DNA of 64,000 nt from assembly GCA_051294375.1 (NCBI GenBank), contig CM119263.1:2488182-2552181 (forward strand). Direction: 5' to 3'. The notes under the pieces were generated by a model. It made no database searches. It saw only the letters and a list, made by a program, of their open reading frames with translations, and had not been told where the DNA came from. This DNA is from Paraspadella gotoi. Its lineage: Eukaryota > Chaetognatha. A program made the translations under genes and the position numbers. Shown here in pieces: positions 58,601-64,000 of the stretch. Each line of letters starts with the position of its first letter. Positions within the stretch are counted from its first letter, which is position 1.

Positions 58601-60032
58601 TTTTAATCACTGTCTCTTCACTATTTTCATAAGTTATGAAGAAACTAAAAAAGTCTACGTACATGTTACAATCCTTACATTTTTAGTGTTTGGTTATTTT
58701 AACTAAGACTCTTTAATTTAAATTCTTTTTCCTTTTTACTTAGTTCCTAATTCTTGTTTGTTTTAAAGTTTTTTCTTTCTTCAGATTCACACACACACAC
58801 AAAAAAAAAAATTTACGAGAAATGCGTAAGTTGATGAAGTTTAGATTTTACCATATAGTCAACTGAGAATGTATTAAAAGCAGTAAAAAGGCACTCACCG
58901 TACTTGACTTGGGCTATATCACCGACGACGAGATCCGCGACGGGGATTTCCTTCGCTTCCCCGTTCCGAATGACGGTGAACTTATGTTCGCCCTCGATCT
59001 TGCTCTGAAGACCTCGAAACTGGCGCTCCTTGGCCCAGTCGTTTCCCGCTGTCACGATGACGACGACGATGACCGATATTAAAATCGCCACGCCCTCGAT
59101 CCAACTCGCGCTCGATTCTGATTCGTCGGTTCCCGCTGAATCGATCAATGAAAAAAAAGCTTGGAATCGTGCGCCGAGATAACGAGTATTTTCAAAACAA
59201 TCGGAAAGTCATGAAAGCTAAGGAGGGAGGACAGGAGGGGAAAGGAGGACACTTAATGAGAATTTTACTACAAATTATAATTTTTTAAGTTATCTTTTCG
59301 CGGCAGAGATGACGAAGCCAAAACAAGCTTCACTATCAAATTTCCTCAAACGCCAATTATCAAGAAAAATAATATTTTATTTCGTATTGGCTCATGTCTC
59401 GACCACGAAGATATTGAAATTCTCGTCAGTAAAAGAAATAAAAAAAAAAAAATAATAGGTATGATTATAGGGGAATTAAATACCCGTTGTAGCGGTAGTA
59501 TTTCATACGAGTAACGGGGTATAAAATACTACCGCTACAGCATTTATAATTTTAAAAATACTAGACAAATCATGGGGCTTTTTATCCGAGTTTTTTAACA
59601 TTTCCTTTTGTTCACAAGCAATCGACCTTTTCCCCAGCGTAGACTCTTTCCCTTTCTTTCCATCTACTCACTTCCTTCCGGCGGGTGATAAAAAGAGAGG
59701 CCTAAGGAGATAAGTGCAGCAACAATTAATATTATGAGGGTCACGTCTTGAATCGCTTCTAGAACGAGGGAGAGGAAAGACTTTGGAGGTTTAGGTGGGA
59801 TCACGTTGCTACTGAACACTTTTCTCCGATGATCCGCGTCGCGAGGATCGTCGGAAATTCCTCCCGCTGCGGACGTGTGCAGTTTTTGACAGAGTTGATG
59901 GATTCCACCGAATTCGGTCTCGATCTTGGCGAGCGCTTCGTGCCCTTTTAATTGCATCAGTTCTTTCATGTCTTTAGTGGTGCATCCGTACTTCCGATTC
60001 GAGTACGGATTGTCTGAGTTGGAGTCCCCCAT
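31547..60032 (-). CDS. ATP2B: Plasma-membrane calcium-transporting ATPase (PMCA)
   Basis: Twenty-three exons give 1,141 codons, followed by one of four candidate last exons (total 1,190-1,251 residues; human PMCAs are about 1,200-1,250). Exon phases agree throughout. P-type ATPase landmarks occur in order: SLTGES in the actuator domain, VPEGLP in TM4, CSDKTGTLT with the phosphorylated Asp near residue 485, [10 protein letters not shown] and KGASE in the nucleotide domain, [12 protein letters not shown] at the hinge, NLIMDT in TM6, and [10 protein letters not shown] at the start of the calmodulin-binding domain. The family exports Ca2+ from the cytosol at the plasma membrane using ATP and is activated by calmodulin. 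Identity is certain at family level; the paralogue is not assigned. The gene is convergent with the kinase-array gene. Confidence 0.96.
32541..32616. repeat. Degenerate telomere-like (CCCTAA)n
   Basis: Spaced AACCCTAA and TTAACCCTAA words; the same at 32932-33006 and, in a third block, 33276-33332. They are internal and degenerate, not a chromosome end. Confidence 0.7.
32912..32921. other. Assembly gap (10 N)
   Basis: Run of 10 N. Confidence 0.98.
33110..33119. other. Assembly gap (10 N)
   Basis: Run of 10 N. Confidence 0.98.
33276..33332. repeat. Degenerate telomere-like (CCCTAA)n, third block
   Basis: TTAACCCTAAACCACC- and TTAACCCTAACCCC-type words. Confidence 0.65.
33505..33725 (+). mobile_element. 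tRNA-derived SINE
   Basis: An A-box-like TGGCTCATTAC at 33517-33527 and a perfect B-box GGTTCAATCCC at 33561-33571, 34 bases apart, as in Pol III tRNA promoters. The B-box sits in a GTACCGGG/CCCGGTAC stem. A GC-richer tRNA-unrelated body follows to about 33725, with AT-rich DNA on both sides. The tRNA of origin is not assigned. Confidence 0.65.
33780..36815. other. AT-rich DNA within the PMCA 3' region
   Basis: No coding exon, RNA gene or defined repeat seen. It would be intron for isoform D and flank for isoform C. Confidence 0.55.
36818..37003 (-). CDS. ATP2B: PMCA alternative last exon C, PDZ-ligand tail
   Basis: Acceptor CTTTACAG, then 61 codons and stop. Starts [16 protein letters not shown], the standard start of the PMCA b-type calmodulin-binding tail, then [12 protein letters not shown] resembling SIHNFM of vertebrate b-forms. 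Ends NSVETAI, a class I PDZ ligand (T-x-hydrophobic), equivalent to ETSL/ETSV of vertebrate PMCA b-forms. This is the most canonical of the four tails. Confidence 0.88.
   Translation of the reverse strand: MRVVNAFRHALDARYDASSLDRRSFSSVHSFHSLHTRNRKPTSYDRLDGNVNNLNSVETAI
38215..38547 (-). CDS. ATP2B: PMCA alternative last exon B
   Basis: Acceptor in a long T tract then AAAAAG, 110 codons and stop. Starts [17 protein letters not shown], clearly the splice-site-C start, followed by [18 protein letters not shown], a plausible amphipathic calmodulin helix, an acidic stretch ([13 protein letters not shown]) and the end APMITISE without a PDZ ligand. Confidence 0.85.
   Translation of the reverse strand: MRAVKAFQSGDVHAPGGTLPSAMSLQSALMAARRSSRGVRPDEARRVFSAMNRPEALLKQDSIVETIENMPMIDDGDVEGGDRGPSGANLNKFRSLHNQNRLAPMITISE
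39826..40158 (-). CDS. ATP2B: PMCA alternative last exon A
   Basis: Acceptor CGTCGTGCAG, 110 codons and stop. Starts [17 protein letters not shown], then [18 protein letters not shown] (calmodulin-helix-like) and a Ser/Pro/Ala-rich tail ending SAVPIEIEA. It is the first terminal exon reached after the shared exon 23. Confidence 0.88.
   Translation of the reverse strand: MHVVNTFKMPMNEFEEKRSTHSFQSLAAIARQVEHRKSQAAKESADAQSSGHGAPQSRASSSNLSRTASPTSYNPPQPLASSKAKSVSLSASYTQSMNVPSSAVPIEIEA
41195..41299 (-). CDS. Small candidate exon in the PMCA intron
   Basis: After CTATATAG, 34 codons in phase 0 run to a stop: starts [17 protein letters not shown] and ends [10 protein letters not shown]. It lacks the VVKxF start of the PMCA tails. 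It could be a further alternative tail, part of a nested gene, or chance. Confidence 0.2.
   Translation of the reverse strand, partial: TRLCNYQNRMNQFPSIQSAMSTSNTMQDLSDRDH
42088..42110 (+). repeat. (AACGT)n short microsatellite
   Basis: Four perfect CTAACGTAACG-type pentamer units. Confidence 0.85.
46956..47207 (+). CDS. Small ORF, possible secreted peptide (weak)
   Basis: 83 codons; the start has a hydrophobic stretch ([18 protein letters not shown]) like a signal peptide, then two cysteines (NCQDV, VNCTKE). AT-rich and isolated in a PMCA intron on the opposite strand. No family recognised. Confidence 0.15.
   Translation: MTTKISNNLLAITKIFLVFVTILKLILAKTLQNCQDVISTSLIVNCTKEIKEYYILPNVLRGVSHNYDIINVSKYVSNLISKQ
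48487..48666 (-). CDS. ATP2B: PMCA exon 23, start of calmodulin-binding region
   Basis: Residues 1082-1141. Cytosolic C-terminus with a Glu-Pro run (EEPEPEPEP) and [17 protein letters not shown], equivalent to vertebrate RGQILWFRGLNRIQTQ. The exon ends exactly at the conserved splice site C. Confidence 0.95.
49508..49739 (+). mobile_element. Solo LTR with tRNA-like core
   Basis: 232 bases, TATGGAG...TCTTCA, flanked by the 4-base direct repeat ATAT (49504-49507 and 49740-49743). About 90 per cent alike to the 5' LTR at 58070-58304. Contains GGTTCTAGCCC (49593-49603), B-box-like, and a near-complementary pair GCGGCCA/TGGTCGC spanning a tRNA-sized core. Confidence 0.8.
49940..49949. other. Assembly gap (10 N)
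   Basis: Run of 10 N in PMCA intron 22, just upstream of exon 22 on the + strand. Confidence 0.98.
50001..50108 (-). CDS. ATP2B: PMCA exon 22, last membrane helices
   Basis: 36 codons, residues 1046-1081: [17 protein letters not shown] then [16 protein letters not shown]. Vertebrate PMCAs usually have GELVWGQ here; the Glu is Val in this sequence. Confidence 0.94.
50334..51083 (+). repeat. Dispersed repeat R1, copy in PMCA intron 21
   Basis: Shares start (GACCAAATTCAAATTTTAAT), middle (GATTCTGATAGAGCT) and end (TTTTCTCAGAAATGTAT, CTTCTGACCCACCC) with the copy at 15921-16460. It is lengthened by a nested foldback at 50586-50745 and ends 20 bases before PMCA exon 21. Confidence 0.8.
50586..50745. 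mobile_element. Foldback element nested in repeat R1
   Basis: Left arm 50586-50647 and right arm 50685-50745 are near-complementary (TTAGTAGCGGAAAGAAA against TTATTAGCGGAAAGAAA inverted; both include ACAACGATTTGTTTT), with a 37-base centre. Length and structure suit a small non-autonomous DNA element. Target duplications are unclear. Confidence 0.65.
51103..51190 (-). CDS. ATP2B: PMCA exon 21
   Basis: Residues 1016-1045: [19 protein letters not shown], matching the NARKIHGERNVF signature after TM8, then IWFGTLFSQ. Confidence 0.94.
51275..51398 (-). CDS. ATP2B: PMCA exon 20
   Basis: Residues 975-1016: [10 protein letters not shown], then [20 protein letters not shown] (membrane helix). Phases agree with exons 19 and 21. 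Confidence 0.95.
51563..51776 (-). CDS. ATP2B: PMCA exon 19, TM6-TM7
   Basis: Residues 904-974: [20 protein letters not shown] includes the Asn and Asp of the TM6 calcium site; then [20 protein letters not shown] and another helix. Confidence 0.96.
51927..52040 (-). CDS. ATP2B: PMCA exon 18, TM5
   Basis: 38 codons: [20 protein letters not shown] then a hydrophobic helix ending FIGAASIK. Confidence 0.96.
52399..52476 (-). CDS. ATP2B: PMCA exon 17
   Basis: 26 codons: [19 protein letters not shown], the conserved hinge segment after the P domain. Confidence 0.96.
52545..52651 (-). CDS. ATP2B: PMCA exon 16, hinge motif
   Basis: Encodes [19 protein letters not shown], the invariant P-type ATPase Mg2+-binding hinge. 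Confidence 0.97.
52718..52795 (-). CDS. ATP2B: PMCA exon 15
   Basis: [19 protein letters not shown] then DKYTLVK, matching [21 protein letters not shown]. Confidence 0.95.
52876..53065 (-). CDS. ATP2B: PMCA exon 14
   Basis: [20 protein letters not shown] followed by [17 protein letters not shown]-domain segment. Confidence 0.96.
53121..53215 (+). repeat. Dispersed AT-rich repeat, inverted mate at 61082-61155
   Basis: AAATTTGCAAATTACTTG, TTTCACTATTTTCTATTTTT and GGATTTAGTATTTAAT recur in reverse complement at 61082-61155. Non-coding; class unknown. Confidence 0.65.
53285..53406 (-). CDS. ATP2B: PMCA exon 13
   Basis: 41 codons ending [12 protein letters not shown], the conserved [10 protein letters not shown] junction. 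Confidence 0.95.
53475..53630 (-). CDS. ATP2B: PMCA exon 12
   Basis: Nucleotide domain: [16 protein letters not shown] and [20 protein letters not shown], matching [20 protein letters not shown]. Confidence 0.95.
53764..53899 (-). CDS. ATP2B: PMCA exon 11
   Basis: [20 protein letters not shown] and RVYTKGASE; the FNSxRKxMS and KGASE nucleotide-binding motifs. Confidence 0.96.
54135..54258 (-). CDS. ATP2B: PMCA exon 10
   Basis: [18 protein letters not shown], the nucleotide-domain signature, ending LGRDYQ. Confidence 0.96.
54372..54465 (-). CDS. ATP2B: PMCA exon 9
   Basis: [19 protein letters not shown] then [12 protein letters not shown]; a divergent region after the phosphorylation site. 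Phases link exons 8 and 10. Confidence 0.9.
54688..54823 (-). CDS. ATP2B: PMCA exon 8, phosphorylation site
   Basis: [20 protein letters not shown] then [14 protein letters not shown]; Asp of DKTGT forms the aspartyl-phosphate. Confidence 0.97.
55015..55217 (-). CDS. ATP2B: PMCA exon 7, TM3-TM4
   Basis: Two hydrophobic helices; [20 protein letters not shown] is the TM4 Ca2+-site motif. Confidence 0.97.
55396..55584 (-). CDS. ATP2B: PMCA exon 6
   Basis: Charged loop ([14 protein letters not shown]) followed by [18 protein letters not shown] leading into TM3. Confidence 0.93.
55704..55766 (-). CDS. ATP2B: PMCA exon 5, likely cassette at splice site A
   Basis: 63 bases, 21 codons ([19 protein letters not shown]). 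Both neighbours have the same phase, so skipping keeps the frame. It lies in the loop before TM3, where vertebrate PMCAs use the alternatively spliced site A. Confidence 0.8.
57221..57365 (-). CDS. ATP2B: PMCA exon 4
   Basis: [18 protein letters not shown], then an acidic stretch and a run of lysines ([13 protein letters not shown]), as in the phospholipid-sensitive basic loop of PMCAs. Confidence 0.95.
57658..57833 (-). CDS. ATP2B: PMCA exon 3, actuator domain
   Basis: [20 protein letters not shown] then [14 protein letters not shown] is needed for dephosphorylation. Confidence 0.97.
58070..58620 (+). mobile_element. Miniature LTR retrotransposon (TRIM-like)
   Basis: 5' LTR 58070-58304 and 3' LTR 58493-58620 both run TATGGTGGACTAAAATCC...CTGTCTCTTCA; the 3' copy lacks about 110 internal bases. 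Flanking 4-base repeat CTAT at 58066-58069 and 58621-58624. One base after the 5' LTR is a primer site TGGTGAGCCCGAC (58306 on), similar to the tRNA-Trp site TGGTGACCCCGAC of CsRn1-type Ty3 elements. A polypurine tract (GGGAGGGGGGGA) precedes the 3' LTR. The 188-base interior has no reverse transcriptase; a short frame ([21 protein letters not shown]) may be a gag remnant. The 5' LTR holds a tRNA-like core with GGTTCTAGCCC. Confidence 0.85.
58899..59135 (-). CDS. ATP2B: PMCA exon 2
   Basis: [20 protein letters not shown] (TM2) then [20 protein letters not shown] and [15 protein letters not shown]. Confidence 0.97.
59488..59539. repeat. Perfect inverted repeat in PMCA intron 1
   Basis: Arms TGTAGCGGTAGTATTT (59488-59503) and its exact reverse complement (59524-59539), 20-base loop. 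A second, overlapping pairing (TACCCGTT with AACGGGGTA) is possible. Function unknown. Confidence 0.75.
59672..60032 (-). CDS. ATP2B: PMCA exon 1, translation start
   Basis: Starts [16 protein letters not shown]; contains [17 protein letters not shown] and [20 protein letters not shown] with TM1 ([11 protein letters not shown]). Start codon context is AAAAATGG, and the N-terminus length matches the family. Confidence 0.96.
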
Positions 60033-60340
60033 TTTTTCACGTGGGGGTCTTTCTCACGAGGGAAGGGGAAGGGGTGAGAAACAAAAAAAAAGGGAGAAAA
60101 CCTTTTTTTTTCTGTTTTCCTTCAATGCGGGTGACCGGAGTCGATTTGGCGGAGTCGGAGTAAAGCTCCGATTTGCGTGAGTCGAAAGTAACGAATTTCT
60201 TCGTTGAAAAACATTGAGAGACGTCGGCGTCACCGAAGCGACGAGGACGATCCACGATCGATCCTCATTGACTCCAATTCGTGGTGAGACTTGGCTAACG
60301 TGTAGATGAGGCTACGTCGGATCGGTTCACGTCCCTTTAA
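60033..60340 (-). promoter_or_regulatory. PMCA 5' leader with an upstream ORF
   Basis: GC-richer DNA upstream of the start codon. A 72-codon frame (60255-60037, starts MDRPRRFGDADVSQ) ends 4 bases before the PMCA ATG. It could dampen translation or be removed if a leader intron exists. Confidence 0.4.
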
Positions 60341-60349
60341 ATCACACTG

Positions 60350-62420
60350 TGACGATTCAAAGGGTAAAAAGTGAATGATTTTTGCTTTGCGGATTCAGGG
60401 AATTATGAGAAATGGAATTAGGAGGTGAAAGCCGAAGAGAGCAGAAAGTCAACAAGAACCGTTACGTTGAAAGTGTGACGCCGCACTAACTCTTATGTAA
60501 TGCATTTCCAAATAATTACGTGACCATATAAATATAAAATATTGGGATTAAAGAGCCGAAATCCATGAAGGGTATAGGTTCCCAACTGATGACCTTCCCA
60601 TTGTATAAACATAAAAAATAAAAAATATTCAAAAAATAAATAATTAAAAAGTAAAATAAAAGAAAAAAGGAAAAAAAAAATTTAATTAAAATATTTTAAA
60701 ATTATATTCATAACATAAGGGTGCCCCTATAGTCCTTTCCCCAGTATGTATCCCTATCAGAACATACAATTCTACATGGTAGTCTTATCCCTATTGGTAA
60801 AAAAATCAATATAACGTTGGCCCCCTAAAAAAAATTATCCATTCCCACCCCTTTCTGTTCAGCCTTTTAGATATTATGATTTTTCATAAATGACTTTCTA
60901 ACAGAAATGATGTGTGATATCTATTAGAAAACTAGGACAGATAGTAATCTAACCTTGTGTTGTATAGATGCTCCCTCTATTTCCAGAAGACAACACTGAC
61001 TTCCCCTTCCCAAATTGAATTATTAGATAAAAAAAACATTTTTAAAAAAGAAAGCAATATATATTTGTTTAAATAATAAAAATTAAATACTAAATCCTTC
61101 ATAAAATATAAAAATAGAAAATAGTGAAACAAGTAATTTGCAAATTTTCATATATATGTAATTAATATTAAATAATTTATCATTTATTTGTGAATTAATA
61201 ATACTAAAAATAAGCTTATAAACTTTCTAATTATAAAAAGTTTTTATTAATATCTCACTTCTCTATTAAATATTAATTAAAATAATTTAACATTCTATAA
61301 TTTTTTTTATAAATTATATCATATATTTTTAGTTAATCATGTAACTGGACTATGAAACATACATATTATTCATCTTGTTACCTTATTATTCATTACCCTA
61401 TTACTAAATATAAATTAAATTTCTTTCATATTAGCAAAACTATAAAATTAAAAATATGAAAGATCGACCAAATAACAGAAAAAAGGCAAACACTACTCTC
61501 GGCGCAACTAAAAAGACGACAAAACTGAAAAAACACTACTACTAAGATAGAAACGGAAACTTACAAAGACTACGAAGTATAAGATAAAAAGAATTTTAAT
61601 GTAAGATGTAAGCAAAATATTTATTTACCAAATATTTCTTAATGCCATTAATGATGAACTGAAAGAATAGATAGAGATAGAAATGATATTTTTAAGTTAG
61701 CAATGTTGTACGATTCTGCGTTTTTGGGAATGAACCGAGTAAACCGCTCGTTCTCACTTTCACCGACTACAGCATTCCAATGAAAGATGAATCTTTTGCT
61801 TAGACAGACTGCGGTTAGCTCTCGAGAACAAGGAAAGAAATTGAATCTCTTATCAAAGCAGAATTGAAATCAAGCCACGATTACCACCGATCAAAACCAC
61901 AAGAAACAGGGAGTGGAGGGGGCGGAGGCGTCAGGATTTTCAAGAAAGTGATTCTATCAAAAATCGACAATTTGGACCAACTCATTTTAGTATTTCTTTC
62001 CTTTATTAAAAAAAAAGTAACGAAATTTCAAGTTCAAAGACCAAATTTCAACCGTCTGGCGATGATTGGTTGAGACTTCAAAAGTTCAAGGGCCTCAGGG
62101 CAATAAAATAAAACGATGGCTCATACTATAGTCGTAGTCTGGGGCAAAACAGTCCAACGACAAATAAACTTTTAGGCAAAACTGAAAAAGACTAATTTTT
62201 AAGCGTCTTAAAGAAATTTTTAATGCATGTACGTTCTCCATTGTTTCGAATAAATGAATAGAGTTTTTTTTACTAGACTTTAAAAAAGAATTACGAAGAA
62301 TAAAATACAAACTAAATTGGAATATACATATTAGCCGTCGGACTTCAATATCCGCATTTTTTTTTGCATCGCGGATGAGATTAGATCCAAAACGATTAAG
62401 TGATGGCGTTGAGGCATAAT
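60350..62420. other. AT-rich DNA upstream of PMCA
   Basis: No gene recognised. Contains the inverted mate (61082-61155) of the repeat at 53121-53215. Confidence 0.6.
61082..61155 (-). repeat. Inverted copy of the repeat at 53121-53215
   Basis: Reverse complement carries the same words (CAAATTACTTGTTTCACTA, GGATTTAGTATTTAAT). Confidence 0.65.
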
Positions 62421-62439
62421 TATTATTCCAAATATTCGG

Positions 62440-63310
62440 AATTGTGGGCGCTTAACGTAAAAATAATCCATGTGATACCCAGAGGCGCTCCGGAGTAATC
62501 CAGGGTAGGGAGAGCGCCCGGGGCAAGAAAGCGCGACCGAACGCAACGTTTCCTCTCTTTCTCTCTCTCTCTCTCCGGCGGGTGAACGAGTTCGCACGAG
62601 GGGGTGGGTGGGGGAGAGAGAGAGCCAGCGGGGAAAAAAATCACTCGGTGTCGATTGATTAACGCGACTGAAAAAAGATCCGAAGGGGGAGGTGGAGGAA
62701 TGAACGGGGTATTGTGGACGTCGAGACCCGTCGTTTCCCGAATTATCGGAACATAATCCAGTCGATAATGCACCGTGGAAGGAAAGGAGGAAGAAAGAGA
62801 AGAGAAGAGAAGAGAAGAGAGAGAGAGAGAAAAAAAAAGAAACGGGTGGCCAGAGAGGGAGGGATGGAAGTAGTGGCCGACGGGCGAAGGAACGAACAGC
62901 AAAAGCAGTGAGTGCAACTCGCAGATTCCTAGTCCTCCTCTTCTTTCCTCCTCGTCTCCTCTTCCTCGCGGAGAGAGACGGCTTCTTTCCCGGATTGGTG
63001 GGGAACCAGACTCGGCTCTTCCTCCTCCTCCTCCTCCTTATTCCTCCGGCGCGAGGAACACAAACTAGTGTAGTGGTCGTCGTGTCGGGGAAGCTCTGCC
63101 TTCCGAGCCAAAGAAGAAGAAGAGCGAAGAAAAGAAGGCATCGAGCCGCCTTGCTTTTTTTTTTCCTTTTGCTTTTTTCTTTTTCCAAGGGGACGATCGT
63201 GGGTGAGGGAGGGGGGGGAGGAGAAAGAACGCGAAGGCTGAAACCATCGCGAGGGGTCGATGCCGCGATCGACGCGGGAACGAGACTCATCCAATACCGT
63301 TTTTAAACAT
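62440..63310. promoter_or_regulatory. GC/CpG- and GA-rich island
   Basis: Sharp rise in GC with many CG dinucleotides, TC/GA tracts (62555-62575, 62770-62850) and CTCCTCCTCC. Long frames are open on both strands, which low complexity can explain. It may be a promoter or non-coding first exon, either for PMCA or for a gene beyond the window. Confidence 0.35.
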
Positions 63311-63319
63311 AGTAAAAAT

Positions 63320-64000
63320 CTCAATTCGTGCCAAGTGTGGCCCAGTGTGGGAATATTCGCATAGATCAAATTTTCGCTAATCGAGTCAAACTAGAATGAG
63401 CGGATCTTAGGGCGGTATAATTACTTAATTTACCATAATTAAATTGTAAAGCAAAATTTTCGAATTTTCCAAGGACAATAAATTGTGATCTTTTGTTTTT
63501 ACAGGTTTTTCTTTCTGGGATGTCTTTCGCAGTTCAGGTGTGTGGTCAGATCTTGAGGTAACTTCATGTTTCTAGGTCCTGAAATTTTATCGAAATCTAA
63601 TGCAAATATGTTCTGAACTGTAGCAAGAAAACTATTGATGTGAGGCGTAATTTTAAGATAACTTGCTTCCTTCTCAAAAAAAATATGTGGTCTAGCATTT
63701 GAATTCCATACAACAAATCTGTCTTAGTTGCTATTGAAACTTTTCTTAGGTCATTTTTGCCACACTGCTCGATTATAACTCCTTTTTTCGACATACTGCT
63801 TGCTGAGCTAAATTATATTTTGACTGATAAAATTTTGTAATTTCTTTCATTTTCGCTTTTCATCATTCTCTGTCTTACTCAAGGGGACTTGTTTTCAACT
63901 TATTCCTTATGCCAATAAATTAACTGTGGTTGAAAGAGATTTTCAGAAGAACTGACTAAAGATCAATTTGCACACAAATTAAGATAATTTTGTTTTTAAA
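63320..64000. other. AT-rich end of window, nothing recognised
   Basis: A 65-codon minus frame at 63597-63794 has no family resemblance I can defend. Confidence 0.5.

Noticed and set aside
62331-63290. 319-codon minus-strand frame in the GC/GA island
   Set aside because: Arg/Ser/Pro/Leu-rich, overlaps other open frames on both strands, no domain; composition explains it.

Overview
The window is animal nuclear DNA. Two long multi-exon genes follow GT-AG rules (with one GC-AG intron), introns are AT-rich, polyadenylation signals are AATAAA, and the DNA is full of microsatellites, SINE- and LTR-type repeats and telomere-like TTAGGG runs. An invertebrate, possibly a spiralian, fits best (TTAGGG-type repeats, an LTR element with a tRNA-Trp-like primer site). 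The species cannot be fixed from this sequence. Five runs of N (25 or 10 bases) and a noisy duplicate of one locus show that the assembly is imperfect.

Layout. 1-2280 is a corrupted second copy of 13193-15125 (first exons of an adenosine-deaminase-like gene), ending at a gap; it is most likely an assembly artefact. 2280-13190 is repeat-rich DNA (GA/TC tracts, TTGA and GAAT microsatellites) with several short GC-rich, coding-like islands on the + strand and one convincing 3' UTR near 9.05 kb. These islands may belong to an unrecognised gene upstream of the main locus.

13269-28906 (+) is the main object: a nine-exon gene for a protein of about 4,000 residues. Exons 1-7 and the start of exon 8 encode a full-length adenosine deaminase (ADA) fold whose metal and catalytic residues are mostly replaced. 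Exon 8 is one uninterrupted 10.4-kb exon that runs directly from the ADA tail into an array of AK1-type adenylate kinase domains. There are fifteen in total, the last split by the GC-AG intron into exon 9. Three spacers in the array hold six copies of a roughly 102-residue module, each made of three related 30-34-residue repeats (18 in all) that I do not recognise. The domain order, the exact 570/588-base periodicity and the dead deaminase suggest a large adenine-nucleotide-buffering scaffold, perhaps ciliary or sperm-flagellar by analogy with other multi-domain adenylate kinases.

31547-60032 (-) is a complete plasma-membrane Ca2+-ATPase (PMCA/ATP2B) gene. It has 23 constitutive or cassette exons (1,141 codons) with all P-type ATPase signatures, followed by four candidate alternative last exons at the conserved splice site C within the calmodulin-binding region. 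One of them ends in a PDZ ligand (ETAI). The two genes are convergent. PMCA introns carry a miniature LTR retrotransposon (58070-58620), its solo LTR (49508-49739), a foldback element nested in another dispersed repeat, and a SINE nearby at 33.5 kb.

The 5' side of PMCA (60.03-64 kb) holds a uORF-containing leader, AT-rich DNA without recognisable genes, and a GC/GA-rich island at 62.4-63.3 kb.
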